Notes under the pieces: generated by a model | What the model saw: the letters and a program-made list of their open reading frames with translations, nothing else | Told to the model about the DNA's origin: nothing | Database searches by the model: none | Source of the DNA: Pseudomonadota bacterium | GTDB taxonomy: Bacteria; Pseudomonadota; Alphaproteobacteria; Rhizobiales; Tepidamorphaceae | NCBI GenBank assembly: GCA_023435545.1 | Contig: JAEYRQ010000449.1 | Location: 1 to 18,933 of the forward strand | DNA: 18,933 nt | Direction of reading: 5' to 3' | Shown: piece after piece, positions 1 through 6,304 of the stretch | Layout: each line of letters begins with the position of its first letter | Position numbering within the stretch: position 1 is the first letter of the stretch | Program-made: the position numbers and the translations under genes

Positions 1-21
1 GGTATGAATTCGAAGTCCGAT

Positions 22-489
22 CTATTGGCAGAATTTCTGTTGACCGCTGTAGGTCGTGTAGTAGCCAGTCTGCGCGTTGAACGACTTGTACTTCGACGAG
101 CAGTACTGGTACCAGGCTGGCGTCCAGGGCTGCATTCCGCCGCTGGCGGGCACCGCCGCGCGCTGGTTCATGCAGTTGTAGTAGGCGTAGTTGTAGGCTT
201 CCTTGTAACGCTGCGAATGGGTCGCTGCGCCGGCCACTGCGCCGGTGCCGCCGCCGATGAGCGCGCCAGTGCCCGCGCCGCGGCTGTTGCCGCCGATGAT
301 CGCTCCAGCCACCGCGCCGATACCGGCGCCGATCGCCGCGCCGCCGATCACCTCCGCTCCGCTCGAAACCTGTTTGGCGTAGTCGCGGGCGTAGGCATCG
401 CAGGCTGCGTGGGACTGGGCTGCCGCCGTCCCCGCCATTGCCAGCGAAATCAGCGCCGCGCCGGCGATCGTGCTGAATCTGATTCTCAT
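22..489 (-). CDS. Secreted glycine-zipper protein, hypothetical
   Basis: The product is 155 residues. It opens with a signal peptide (MRIRF, then a hydrophobic run ending near the AAAQ at about 23-26), so export to the periplasm or envelope is likely. Residues about 45-90 form a glycine-zipper stretch (IGGAAIGAGIGAVAGAIIGG and a second GTGALIGGG block), a pattern of membrane-inserting or oligomerising envelope proteins. The C-terminal third is rich in Tyr, Gln and Trp, with four Cys in the mature protein. The ATG at 489 was chosen because it starts directly before the signal peptide and follows an AGGGA element about 8 nt upstream; a longer in-frame extension up to 843 only reads through neighbouring non-coding sequence. 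Export and the glycine zipper are visible; the function is unknown. It is not part of the flagellar operons. Confidence 0.8.
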   Translation of the reverse strand: MRIRFSTIAGAALISLAMAGTAAAQSHAACDAYARDYAKQVSSGAEVIGGAAIGAGIGAVAGAIIGGNSRGAGTGALIGGGTGAVAGAATHSQRYKEAYNYAYYNCMNQRAAVPASGGMQPWTPAWYQYCSSKYKSFNAQTGYYTTYSGQQKFCQ

Positions 490-594
490 CTCATGGTCCC
501 TGCGCTTGTCCGTTCCTCGACGCCGCTCGGCGCGTCCAGCGCCTTGATGGCGGGCACAATCAACCCGGCGGAAAGAGTCTCGCCGAGCGCGGGC

Positions 595-623
595 ATCGTA
601 GCGTAAGCGCCGCGAGCTTCCAA
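595..623 (-). promoter_or_regulatory. Possible sigma-70-type promoter for the glycine-zipper gene
   Basis: On the minus strand TTGGAA (618-623) is followed after 17 bases by TACGAT (595-600). Each hexamer matches 4 of 6 consensus positions. The site lies about 105 bases before the start codon at 489. This is a weak match by eye only. Confidence 0.3.
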
Positions 624-643
624 CAGCCGGCGCGGCGCAGGGT

Positions 644-901
644 TCAGTCGGTCGTGCGATGTCGCGGATCGAGGCGCCGGAACGTCTCCAGCACGCCCCA
701 GGTCTTCCGCTTGGCGTGCGGCTGCGCCTGGCGCTGGTTGCGAACCCGCTCCTGGTCATTGCCCTGGAGACTGTTGCGACCCTGGATCTCGTCCTGGAAG
801 TCGTCCTGATCGATGGCCGTGTCGGGATCGTCGGGACCCACATGCTGGTGGCCGGACGGTCCGCTGTCCGGTCGGGCCATGTGCTTGCCTGCGCGTGCCA
901 T
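644..901 (-). CDS. Small uncharacterised hydrophilic protein (85 aa)
   Basis: The 85-residue product begins MARAGKHMARPDSG and is highly charged and Gln/Asn/Asp/Arg rich, with no signal peptide or membrane segment. The core DEIQGRNSLQGNDQERVRNQ (about residues 37-56) looks conserved in style and, from memory, resembles short uncharacterised proteins of Hyphomicrobiales. The start at 901 is decided by a near-ideal GGAGGT five bases upstream; an alternative Met 11 codons earlier has no such site. The C-terminus (GVLETFRRLDPRHRT) could form an amphipathic helix. It is flanked by the fasciclin gene and the glycine-zipper gene on the same strand, each separated by more than 120 bases. No function can be assigned. 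A stress-related or nucleic-acid-binding role is conceivable from its composition but is only a guess. Confidence 0.7.
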   Translation of the reverse strand: MARAGKHMARPDSGPSGHQHVGPDDPDTAIDQDDFQDEIQGRNSLQGNDQERVRNQRQAQPHAKRKTWGVLETFRRLDPRHRTTD

Positions 902-990
902 ATCGCACCTCCGTTGGTAGTTGCAGAGGGACAACGGGCCGCGAGCTACCGAGTTTCGTTCGACGGGTACTTGTCCGGGCTCCTCAATGG

Positions 991-1016
991 GAGCCGCCGA
1001 CCGAAGCCGGCGGCTC
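991..1016 (-). terminator. Hairpin after the fasciclin gene, possible terminator
   Basis: A perfect 9-bp stem (GAGCCGCCG 991-999 with CGGCGGCTC 1008-1016) has an 8-base loop. Read on the minus strand the loop contains CTTCGG, a stable tetraloop context. It lies 14 bases beyond the fasciclin stop. No T-run follows, so it may be a weak terminator or an mRNA-stabilising 3' hairpin. Confidence 0.5.
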
Positions 1017-1029
1017 GTAGGCTAACAAG

Positions 1030-1554
1030 TCAGGGCATCAGAACCGCGTCGATGACGTGGATGACGCCGTTCGACTGGCCGAGATCGGCCACGGTCACGG
1101 TCGCGGCGCCACCCTTGGCGTCGGTCACGATCACCGCGTCCCCTTCCAGCGACACGGTCAACGTCTCGCCCTGAACGGTCTCGACCATGGTCTTGCCGCC
1201 GCCCGCCTGAGCCTTGGCGACGAGATCGGCCGCCTCGAGCTTGCCCGGCACGACGTGGTAGGTCAGCACCGCCACAAGCTGGTCCTTGTTCTCGGGCTGC
1301 AGCAGCGTATCGACGGTGCCGGCCGGGAGCGAGGCGAAGGCCTCGTTGACCGGTGCGAACACTGTGAACGGCCCCTCCGAGGACAGCGTCTCGGCGAGAC
1401 CGGCAGCCGTAACCGCGGCGACCAGCGTGGTATGGTCCTGCGAGGCGGCGGCGGCGTCGACGATGGTCTTGCCGGAGCCGGCCAGCGTCGGCGAAGAGAG
1501 GGCGGCGGCGATGATTGCTGCCGCGCCGAACAGGGCAGTCCTGTAGGAATTCAT
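1030..1554 (-). CDS. Secreted fasciclin (FAS1) domain protein
   Basis: The product is 174 residues: a signal peptide (MNSYRTALFGAAAIIAAALSSPTLA, cleavage near residue 25) followed by a single FAS1 domain. The typical FAS1 landmarks are in order: TIVDAAAAS near the start, GPFTVFAPVNEAFASLP in the first half (H1 motif), LTYHVVPG in the middle, and NGVIHVIDAVLMP at the C-terminus (H2 motif). FAS1 proteins are extracytoplasmic adhesion or surface proteins; the bacterial single-domain form is usually of unknown specific role. The ATG at 1554 has GGGAG seven bases upstream and directly precedes the signal peptide. It lies 108 bases after the moxR-like gene on the same strand with a structured spacer, so co-transcription with read-through is possible. 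Nothing links it directly to the flagellum. Confidence 0.92.
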   Translation of the reverse strand: MNSYRTALFGAAAIIAAALSSPTLAGSGKTIVDAAAASQDHTTLVAAVTAAGLAETLSSEGPFTVFAPVNEAFASLPAGTVDTLLQPENKDQLVAVLTYHVVPGKLEAADLVAKAQAGGGKTMVETVQGETLTVSLEGDAVIVTDAKGGAATVTVADLGQSNGVIHVIDAVLMP

Positions 1555-1576
1555 CTCGTGCTCCCGTGTCTGAGTG

Positions 1577-1593
1577 ACCTCCTCGGTGGAGGT
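1577..1593 (-). other. Small leader hairpin of the fasciclin gene
   Basis: Six-base arms (ACCTCC 1577-1582, GGAGGT 1588-1593) enclose a five-base loop. Read on the minus strand the second arm contains an SD-like GGAGGT about 22 bases before the start codon; the better-placed GGGAG near the start is free. A regulatory role is possible but unproven. Confidence 0.35.
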
Positions 1594-1613
1594 TGCCCGG
1601 ACTACGGAAGCGG

Positions 1614-1653
1614 CACGGCGACAGGATTGATCACGCGGTATCAAGTCGCCGTG
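1614..1653 (-). terminator. Two-part hairpin between the moxR-like and fasciclin genes
   Basis: Outer arms CACGGCGAC (1614-1622) and GTCGCCGTG (1645-1653) pair perfectly. Inside them TTGAT (1627-1631) pairs with ATCAA (1640-1644) around an eight-base loop, leaving a four-base bulge. The structure starts ten bases after the moxR-like stop at 1663. No T-run follows, so it could act as a partial terminator or a processing or protection element that gives the two genes different transcript levels. Confidence 0.45.
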
Positions 1654-1662
1654 AGCGGGCCG

Positions 1663-2508
1663 TCAGCGACTCTCCCTGCGGGCCATGAAGGCGAGCCGCT
1701 CGAACAGGTGCACGTCCTGCTCGTTCTTGAGGAGGGCTCCATGCAGCGGCGGGATCAGCTTCTTCGGATCGCGCTCGCGCAGCGCCGTCTCGTCGATATC
1801 CTCGGCCAGCAGCAGCTTGATCCAGTCGAGCAGCTCCGAGGTCGACGGCTTCTTCTTCAGGCCGGGCACTTCGCGCACGTCGTAGAAGACCGACAGCGCC
1901 TCCTGCAGAAGCCGCTTCTTCAGGCCGGGGAAATGCACGTCGACGATCGCCGACATGGTCTCCTTGTCGGGAAAGCGGATGTAGTGGAAGAAGCAGCGCC
2001 GCAGGAAGGCGTCCGGGAGCTCCTTCTCGTTGTTTGACGTGATGACGACGATCGGGCGGTTGGAGGCCCGGACGGTCTCGCCTGTCTCGTAGACGTGGAA
2101 CTCCATGCGATCGAGTTCCTGCAACAGGTCATTGGGGAACTCGATGTCGGCCTTGTCGATCTCGTCGATCAGCAAGACGGGGCGGACATCCGAGGTGAAG
2201 GCCTCCCACAGCTTGCCCTGGCGGATGTAGTTGCGGATGTCGTGCACGCGCTCGTCGCCGAGCTGGCTGTCGCGCAGGCGACTCACAGCGTCGTACTCGT
2301 AAAGCCCCTGCTGGGCCTTGGTGGTCGACTTGACGTGCCACTCGAGCAGCGGAACGCCAAGGCTCTTGGCCATCTCGTGGGCGAGCACCGTCTTGCCGGT
2401 TCCGGGCTCCCCCTTCACCAGCAAGGGCCGCTGCAGCGTGATGGCAGCGTTGACGGCGATCCTCAGATCCTCCGTCGCAACATAGTTCCCGGTCCCTTCG
2501 AAACGCAT
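1663..2508 (-). CDS. MoxR-family AAA+ ATPase
   Basis: The 281-residue product is a compact AAA+ ATPase of the MoxR class, cytoplasmic, thought to act as a chaperone that remodels or matures partner protein complexes. Visible motifs: Walker A GEPGTGKT at 33-40, Walker B VLLIDE at 111-116, sensor-1 ITSNN at 156-160, and an arginine-finger region LRRCFF at 169-174. The C-terminal part (about 200-281) is helical. The ATG at 2508 was chosen because MRFEGTGNYVATEDL begins the conserved domain and an AGGGAG lies 10 bases upstream; the upstream in-frame extension to 2616 has a Cys/Arg-rich sequence unlike the family. MoxR genes often sit beside a VWA-domain (CoxE-like) gene; here the next gene downstream is a fasciclin protein instead. 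It is transcribed divergently from flgE. Confidence 0.93.
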   Translation of the reverse strand: MRFEGTGNYVATEDLRIAVNAAITLQRPLLVKGEPGTGKTVLAHEMAKSLGVPLLEWHVKSTTKAQQGLYEYDAVSRLRDSQLGDERVHDIRNYIRQGKLWEAFTSDVRPVLLIDEIDKADIEFPNDLLQELDRMEFHVYETGETVRASNRPIVVITSNNEKELPDAFLRRCFFHYIRFPDKETMSAIVDVHFPGLKKRLLQEALSVFYDVREVPGLKKKPSTSELLDWIKLLLAEDIDETALRERDPKKLIPPLHGALLKNEQDVHLFERLAFMARRESR

Positions 2509-2575
2509 GTGCTGGCGGCTCCCTGTGTCGGCGCGTCGACAGGTAGCGCAGAAGCGGGGGCATCGCCAGAACCGC

Positions 2576-2636
2576 CCGGCAGTTTTTTCCGGCCCGCGCT
2601 CGGAGTTGCCGGCCAAACGTGGCTCAAGCTTGCCGG
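2576..2636 (+). promoter_or_regulatory. Cluster of TTGCCGG-type motifs upstream of the flgE promoter (candidate FlbD/enhancer sites)
   Basis: Three related elements lie about 65-125 bases before the expected flgE transcription start: a dyad CCGGCA-N5-TTCCGG (2576-2592), a near-palindrome TTGCCGGCCAA (2606-2616), and TTGCCGG (2630-2636). The last two start 24 bases apart. Sigma-54 promoters need an upstream activator such as FlbD, and similar TTGCCG elements lie upstream of the other two sigma-54 promoters here. Assignment to FlbD is inference. Confidence 0.4.
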
Positions 2637-2675
2637 TTCGTCACTCATACCGTTGATTTTGCACGGCTTTTCAGG

Positions 2676-2690
2676 TGGCACGGAGGTTGC
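2676..2690 (+). promoter_or_regulatory. Sigma-54 (RpoN) promoter of the flgE-flgK-flgL operon
   Basis: TGGCAC (2676-2681), five bases, then TTGC (2687-2690): an exact match to the -24/-12 consensus with correct spacing. Transcription should begin near 2702, about 50 bases before the flgE ATG. The good position ahead of a hook gene in a FliX-containing alphaproteobacterium makes this a confident call. Confidence 0.88.
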
Positions 2691-2753
2691 CTGAGCAACG
2701 GCGGGAACAGATGTCCGGGCGTGCCCCGGATCCGTGTTGGAGGGTTTCGAACC

Positions 2754-4115
2754 ATGGGTATCTACGGCGCCTTGGCGACCGCGGTCGCGGGACTGAAGGC
2801 ACAGTCCTTCGCGCTCGAGCACATTTCGGGCAACATCGCCAACTCGCAGACGGTCGGCTTCAAGCGCACCGAGACGTCGTTCGCCGACCTGGTGCCCACC
2901 TCGCCGTACTACAAGCAGCTAGCCGGATCGGTGCAGGTCTCGACGCGCGCCACCAACGACATCCAGGGCGACCTGAGATCGGTCGAGACCCCGACCTTCA
3001 TGGGCATCAACGGCAACGGCTTCTTCATGGTCGAAAGGCGATCCGACGTTGCGGACGGCAAGCCGGTCTTCGAGGGGGTGGACTATTTCACGCGGCGCGG
3101 CGACTTCGAGTTCGACCGCAGCGGCTATCTCGTCAATGGCGCCGGCTACTACCTGAAGGCGATCCGCGTCGATCCCCAGACCGGCAACCTGGTTGGAAGC
3201 CAGCCGGAGCCGGTGCAGATCACCAACGACTTCCTGCCCGCAAAGCAGACCAATTCGATCAGCCTTCGTGCCAACCTGGCGTCCTATCCGAAGACCGCCG
3301 ATGCCGATCCGTCCGTCCCCGGCAGCGAACTGCTCAACCCGGCCAGCTACAACAATGACCCCCGCGCCACAGGCGACGGCTTCGTTCAGGGGCAGGATGT
3401 GGACGCGTTCCTCAACCAATCGATCGCGGGAGGTGCCGTCACCGTCTACGATTCCACGGGCAATGCGGTAAACGTCCAGATGCGGTGGGCAAAGGTCAGC
3501 GGCAGCCCCGACACCTGGAACCTCTTTTACCAGACGAACTCCAATGCGACCGGGACGGATCCAGCATGGCAGAACATCGGCCAGGATTACGTTTTTAACG
3601 CCAGCGGTCAGCTCGATCCCGACATCCCGAGCGTGAACGTCACCAATATGACGGTGAACGGCGTCTCCGTCGGCGATATCACGCTCAAGCACGGCACGAA
3701 TGGCATCACCCAGTTCGCCGACTCGAACGGAAACGTGCAGGTGACCGAACTCGTGCAGGACGGCTATGCCGCCGGCGAACTCGTTGGCGTATCGATCTCC
3801 GCCGCCGGCCGCATTGTGGCAAGCTACACGAACGGTCGAACGGTCGATCTCTACGAGGTGAGACTGGCGAGCTTCAACGCCGAGAACAAGCTGCAGAAGC
3901 TCGACGGCGGCGCCTTTGCGCTGACGCAGGACTCCGGGCCGGCAATGATCGGTGCCCAGGGAAACATCATCGGCGCGGCGATCGAGAGTTCCAACACCGA
4001 TATCGCCGACGAATTCACCAAGTTGATCGTCACGCAGCAGGCCTACGCCGCCGGTACGCGTATCGTCACGACCAGCAACGAGATGCTGCAGGAAGCGCTG
4101 AACATGGTCCGCTGA
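2754..4115 (+). CDS. flgE: Flagellar hook protein FlgE
   Basis: The 453-residue product is the hook subunit, exported by the flagellar type III apparatus and polymerised on the rod to form the universal joint. The N-terminal D0 segment (MGIYGALATAV...NIANSQTVGFKR, 1-38) and the C-terminal D0 helix (FTKLIVTQQAYAAGTRIVTT...MLQEALNMVR, 421-453) are the paired coiled-coil ends typical of axial proteins. Between them are FTRRGDFEFDRSGYLVN (112-128), a variable central hook domain, and DGYAAGELVGVSISAAGRI (336-354), characteristic of FlgE. The length is in the usual FlgE range, though somewhat longer than the enterobacterial protein. The ATG at 2754 has GGAGGG nine bases upstream; the in-frame extension to 2619 covers the promoter and is not coding. 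It is the first gene of an operon with flgK and flgL. Confidence 0.95.
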   Translation: MGIYGALATAVAGLKAQSFALEHISGNIANSQTVGFKRTETSFADLVPTSPYYKQLAGSVQVSTRATNDIQGDLRSVETPTFMGINGNGFFMVERRSDVADGKPVFEGVDYFTRRGDFEFDRSGYLVNGAGYYLKAIRVDPQTGNLVGSQPEPVQITNDFLPAKQTNSISLRANLASYPKTADADPSVPGSELLNPASYNNDPRATGDGFVQGQDVDAFLNQSIAGGAVTVYDSTGNAVNVQMRWAKVSGSPDTWNLFYQTNSNATGTDPAWQNIGQDYVFNASGQLDPDIPSVNVTNMTVNGVSVGDITLKHGTNGITQFADSNGNVQVTELVQDGYAAGELVGVSISAAGRIVASYTNGRTVDLYEVRLASFNAENKLQKLDGGAFALTQDSGPAMIGAQGNIIGAAIESSNTDIADEFTKLIVTQQAYAAGTRIVTTSNEMLQEALNMVR

Positions 4116-4157
4116 CGCGGCCTCTGCGCCGCGCACTGACCCGATTGGATCGTCGCC

Positions 4158-6299
4158 ATGGGAATGTACGGGGTCCTCGGCACCGCACTTCAGGGGCTGA
4201 AGGTCACCACTGCCGGGCTGGACGTCGTGTCGCGCAATGTCGCGAACGCGGACACGCCCGGCTACACACGCAAGACGATCGGCCAGTCCTCGCTGGTCAT
4301 GGGATCGAACGTCACCGGCGTCATCTCCGGTGACATCAAACGGCAAGTGGACGAGCTGCTCGTCCGGCAGATCCGCCAGGAGAATGCCGGTCTGGGCTAT
4401 GTCCGCATCCTGAACAGCTATTACACCCAGCTCGACAACATCTACGCCGAGCCGGGTTCGGCGGTGGGCGTAGACACGCTGTTCTCCGTCTTCCGGAATT
4501 CGATGGCCGAACTCGCCGCGACACCGGACTCCTACATCGCGCGCGAGCAGGTGCTGCGCGATGCCCAAGTCCTGGCTTCGCGGCTGAACCAGATGTCCGG
4601 CGACATCCAGGCGATGCGGCTCGAGGCCGAGCGGGGACTCGGCGATGCGGTGCAGCGGGTCAACGAGCTTCTGGGAAAGATCTCGAAGGTCAATCAGGAC
4701 ATCGGCAGCAGCCCGCAAGTTCAGACACCGCCGGCGGACCTTCTGGACCTCCGGGACAGCTACATCGCCGAGCTCAGCGAGCTGATCGACATTCGCGTGG
4801 CTGACCGCGGGCGCGGTGTCGTCAGCATCATGACCCAGTCCGGCATGTCGCTTCTGGACCCGTTGCCGGCGGAACTGGTCTTCGACGAGCGCGGAACGGT
4901 GACCGCCCAGTCGCAGTATTCCTCGGATGCGAGCCAGAGCGGCGTCGGAACGATCAAGATCGTCACACCGAACGGCGGCTCGATCGACTTGATCGCCGAC
5001 AATCAGATTCGCTCGGGCAAGATCGCGGCGCTCCTGGAATTGCGCGACAAGTACCTGGTGGACGCACAGGCGCAGCTCGACGCGATCGCCGACGGCCTGG
5101 CGCGAGCACTGTCGACGATCGATGTCGCATCCGACAGCGTCACCAGCGGCACACAGTCGGGACGGGAGATCGATCTTGCCGGCATCCAGCCCGGCGACCG
5201 CATATCGCTGACGGTCACCGTCGACGGGGTCCAGCGAAAGCTGACGCTGATCCCGGTGACGGATCCTTCCGCGCTGCCGCTGGCCGACAGCGTGACGCCC
5301 GACCGGAACGACACCGTGATCGGCTTCGACATCTCCGGCGGGATGGCCGCGGCGGCCGCCCAGATCGAGGCCGCGCTGGGCGGATCAATCCAGGTGTCGG
5401 CGCCCGGCGGTGACGTGCTGCGCTTCCTCGATGACGGCGCAGGGGAGGCTGTATCCTCGGGCATCGGTTATGGCGTAGACGGGTCCGGTCTCGATCTGTC
5501 GGCGCTGAACGGCGAATCGATCACGGTGTCGGTCGGCGGAACCGACTACACGTACACTTTCGATCCGACATCGACGGGCCAGGATCTGCAGGCCTTCATC
5601 GATGGCATCCCCGGCATTGGCGCAACGATCGTCTCGGGTGATCTCGTCATCGCCGGCGATCTGCCCGAGACAGGCTTCAGCATCAGCTTCTCCGATGCGT
5701 CGGTCGGGCTTGCGACCGGCCTTGCGGAAGGTTCGCACAATACCTCGTCGGTAAACACGCTCTCCGCAGGTATCACCGCCACGGGGTTTGGCAGCGGCCT
5801 GGCAATCCCGCTGTTCGTCGATGGCGGCTTTCCCTATACGGGCAATCTGGACGGCATCCCGCAGCAACTCGGGTTCGCCGGGAGGATCAGCGTCAACCCG
5901 GCGCTGCTGAACGACAACTCGTTGCTGATTCACTACGACGCGGGGACGATGGAAGGCGACCCGGCGCGGCCGAACGAATTGCTCCGCCGGCTGGCGGAGG
6001 CCGTCTTCACCTTTGCGCCGGAGACGAAGGTGGCGGGCTCGACGCCCTATACCGGCACACTCGGCGGCTTCGTCCAGCGGGTCATCTCCTATCAGGGCGC
6101 GATGTCGAGCGACGTCTACAGGGCCGCGTCGGCGCAGGAAATGGTTGCCGCGCAACTGCAAGAACGCTTCGTCTCCGAATCCGGTGTGAACATCGATGAG
6201 GAGATGAGCCACCTGATCGAACTGCAGACCGCCTATCAGGCCAACGCCCGGATCGTCACGGCCTTCCGTGAAATGATGGAACTCCTGCTGAGAGTCTGA
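4158..6299 (+). CDS. flgK: Flagellar hook-associated protein 1 FlgK, enlarged
   Basis: The 713-residue product is the first hook-filament junction protein (HAP1), exported and assembled at the hook tip. The N-terminal D0/D1 region carries MGMYGVLGTALQGLKVTTAG and VSRNVANADTPGYTRKT (to residue 40), diagnostic for FlgK. The middle of D1 includes LLDLRDSYIAELSELIDIRV (about 195-214). The end (NIDEEMSHLIELQTAYQANARIVTAFREMMELLLRV, 678-713) is the FlgK C-terminal helix. The family is usually about 450-600 residues; the excess is a Gly/Ser/Asp/Thr-rich beta-type insertion at about 325-550, where VTVDGVQRKLTLIPV and ITVSVGGTDYTYTFDP look like repeated modules. It starts 42 bases after flgE and ends five bases before flgL, so all three are one operon. 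The Shine-Dalgarno signal is weak, which suggests translation helped by the upstream gene. Confidence 0.95.
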   Translation: MGMYGVLGTALQGLKVTTAGLDVVSRNVANADTPGYTRKTIGQSSLVMGSNVTGVISGDIKRQVDELLVRQIRQENAGLGYVRILNSYYTQLDNIYAEPGSAVGVDTLFSVFRNSMAELAATPDSYIAREQVLRDAQVLASRLNQMSGDIQAMRLEAERGLGDAVQRVNELLGKISKVNQDIGSSPQVQTPPADLLDLRDSYIAELSELIDIRVADRGRGVVSIMTQSGMSLLDPLPAELVFDERGTVTAQSQYSSDASQSGVGTIKIVTPNGGSIDLIADNQIRSGKIAALLELRDKYLVDAQAQLDAIADGLARALSTIDVASDSVTSGTQSGREIDLAGIQPGDRISLTVTVDGVQRKLTLIPVTDPSALPLADSVTPDRNDTVIGFDISGGMAAAAAQIEAALGGSIQVSAPGGDVLRFLDDGAGEAVSSGIGYGVDGSGLDLSALNGESITVSVGGTDYTYTFDPTSTGQDLQAFIDGIPGIGATIVSGDLVIAGDLPETGFSISFSDASVGLATGLAEGSHNTSSVNTLSAGITATGFGSGLAIPLFVDGGFPYTGNLDGIPQQLGFAGRISVNPALLNDNSLLIHYDAGTMEGDPARPNELLRRLAEAVFTFAPETKVAGSTPYTGTLGGFVQRVISYQGAMSSDVYRAASAQEMVAAQLQERFVSESGVNIDEEMSHLIELQTAYQANARIVTAFREMMELLLRV

Positions 6300-6304
6300 C
6301 GAAA

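Noticed and set aside
886..900. TGGCAC on the minus strand at the start of the small 85-residue gene
   Set aside because: There is no TTGC at the -12 spacing (GGCA instead) and it lies within the start of the coding region.
2919..4718. 599-codon open frame on the minus strand across flgE and flgK
   Set aside because: It is antisense to two clearly conserved genes and translates to an Arg/Val/Asp/Gly-rich sequence without motifs, the usual shadow in GC-rich DNA.
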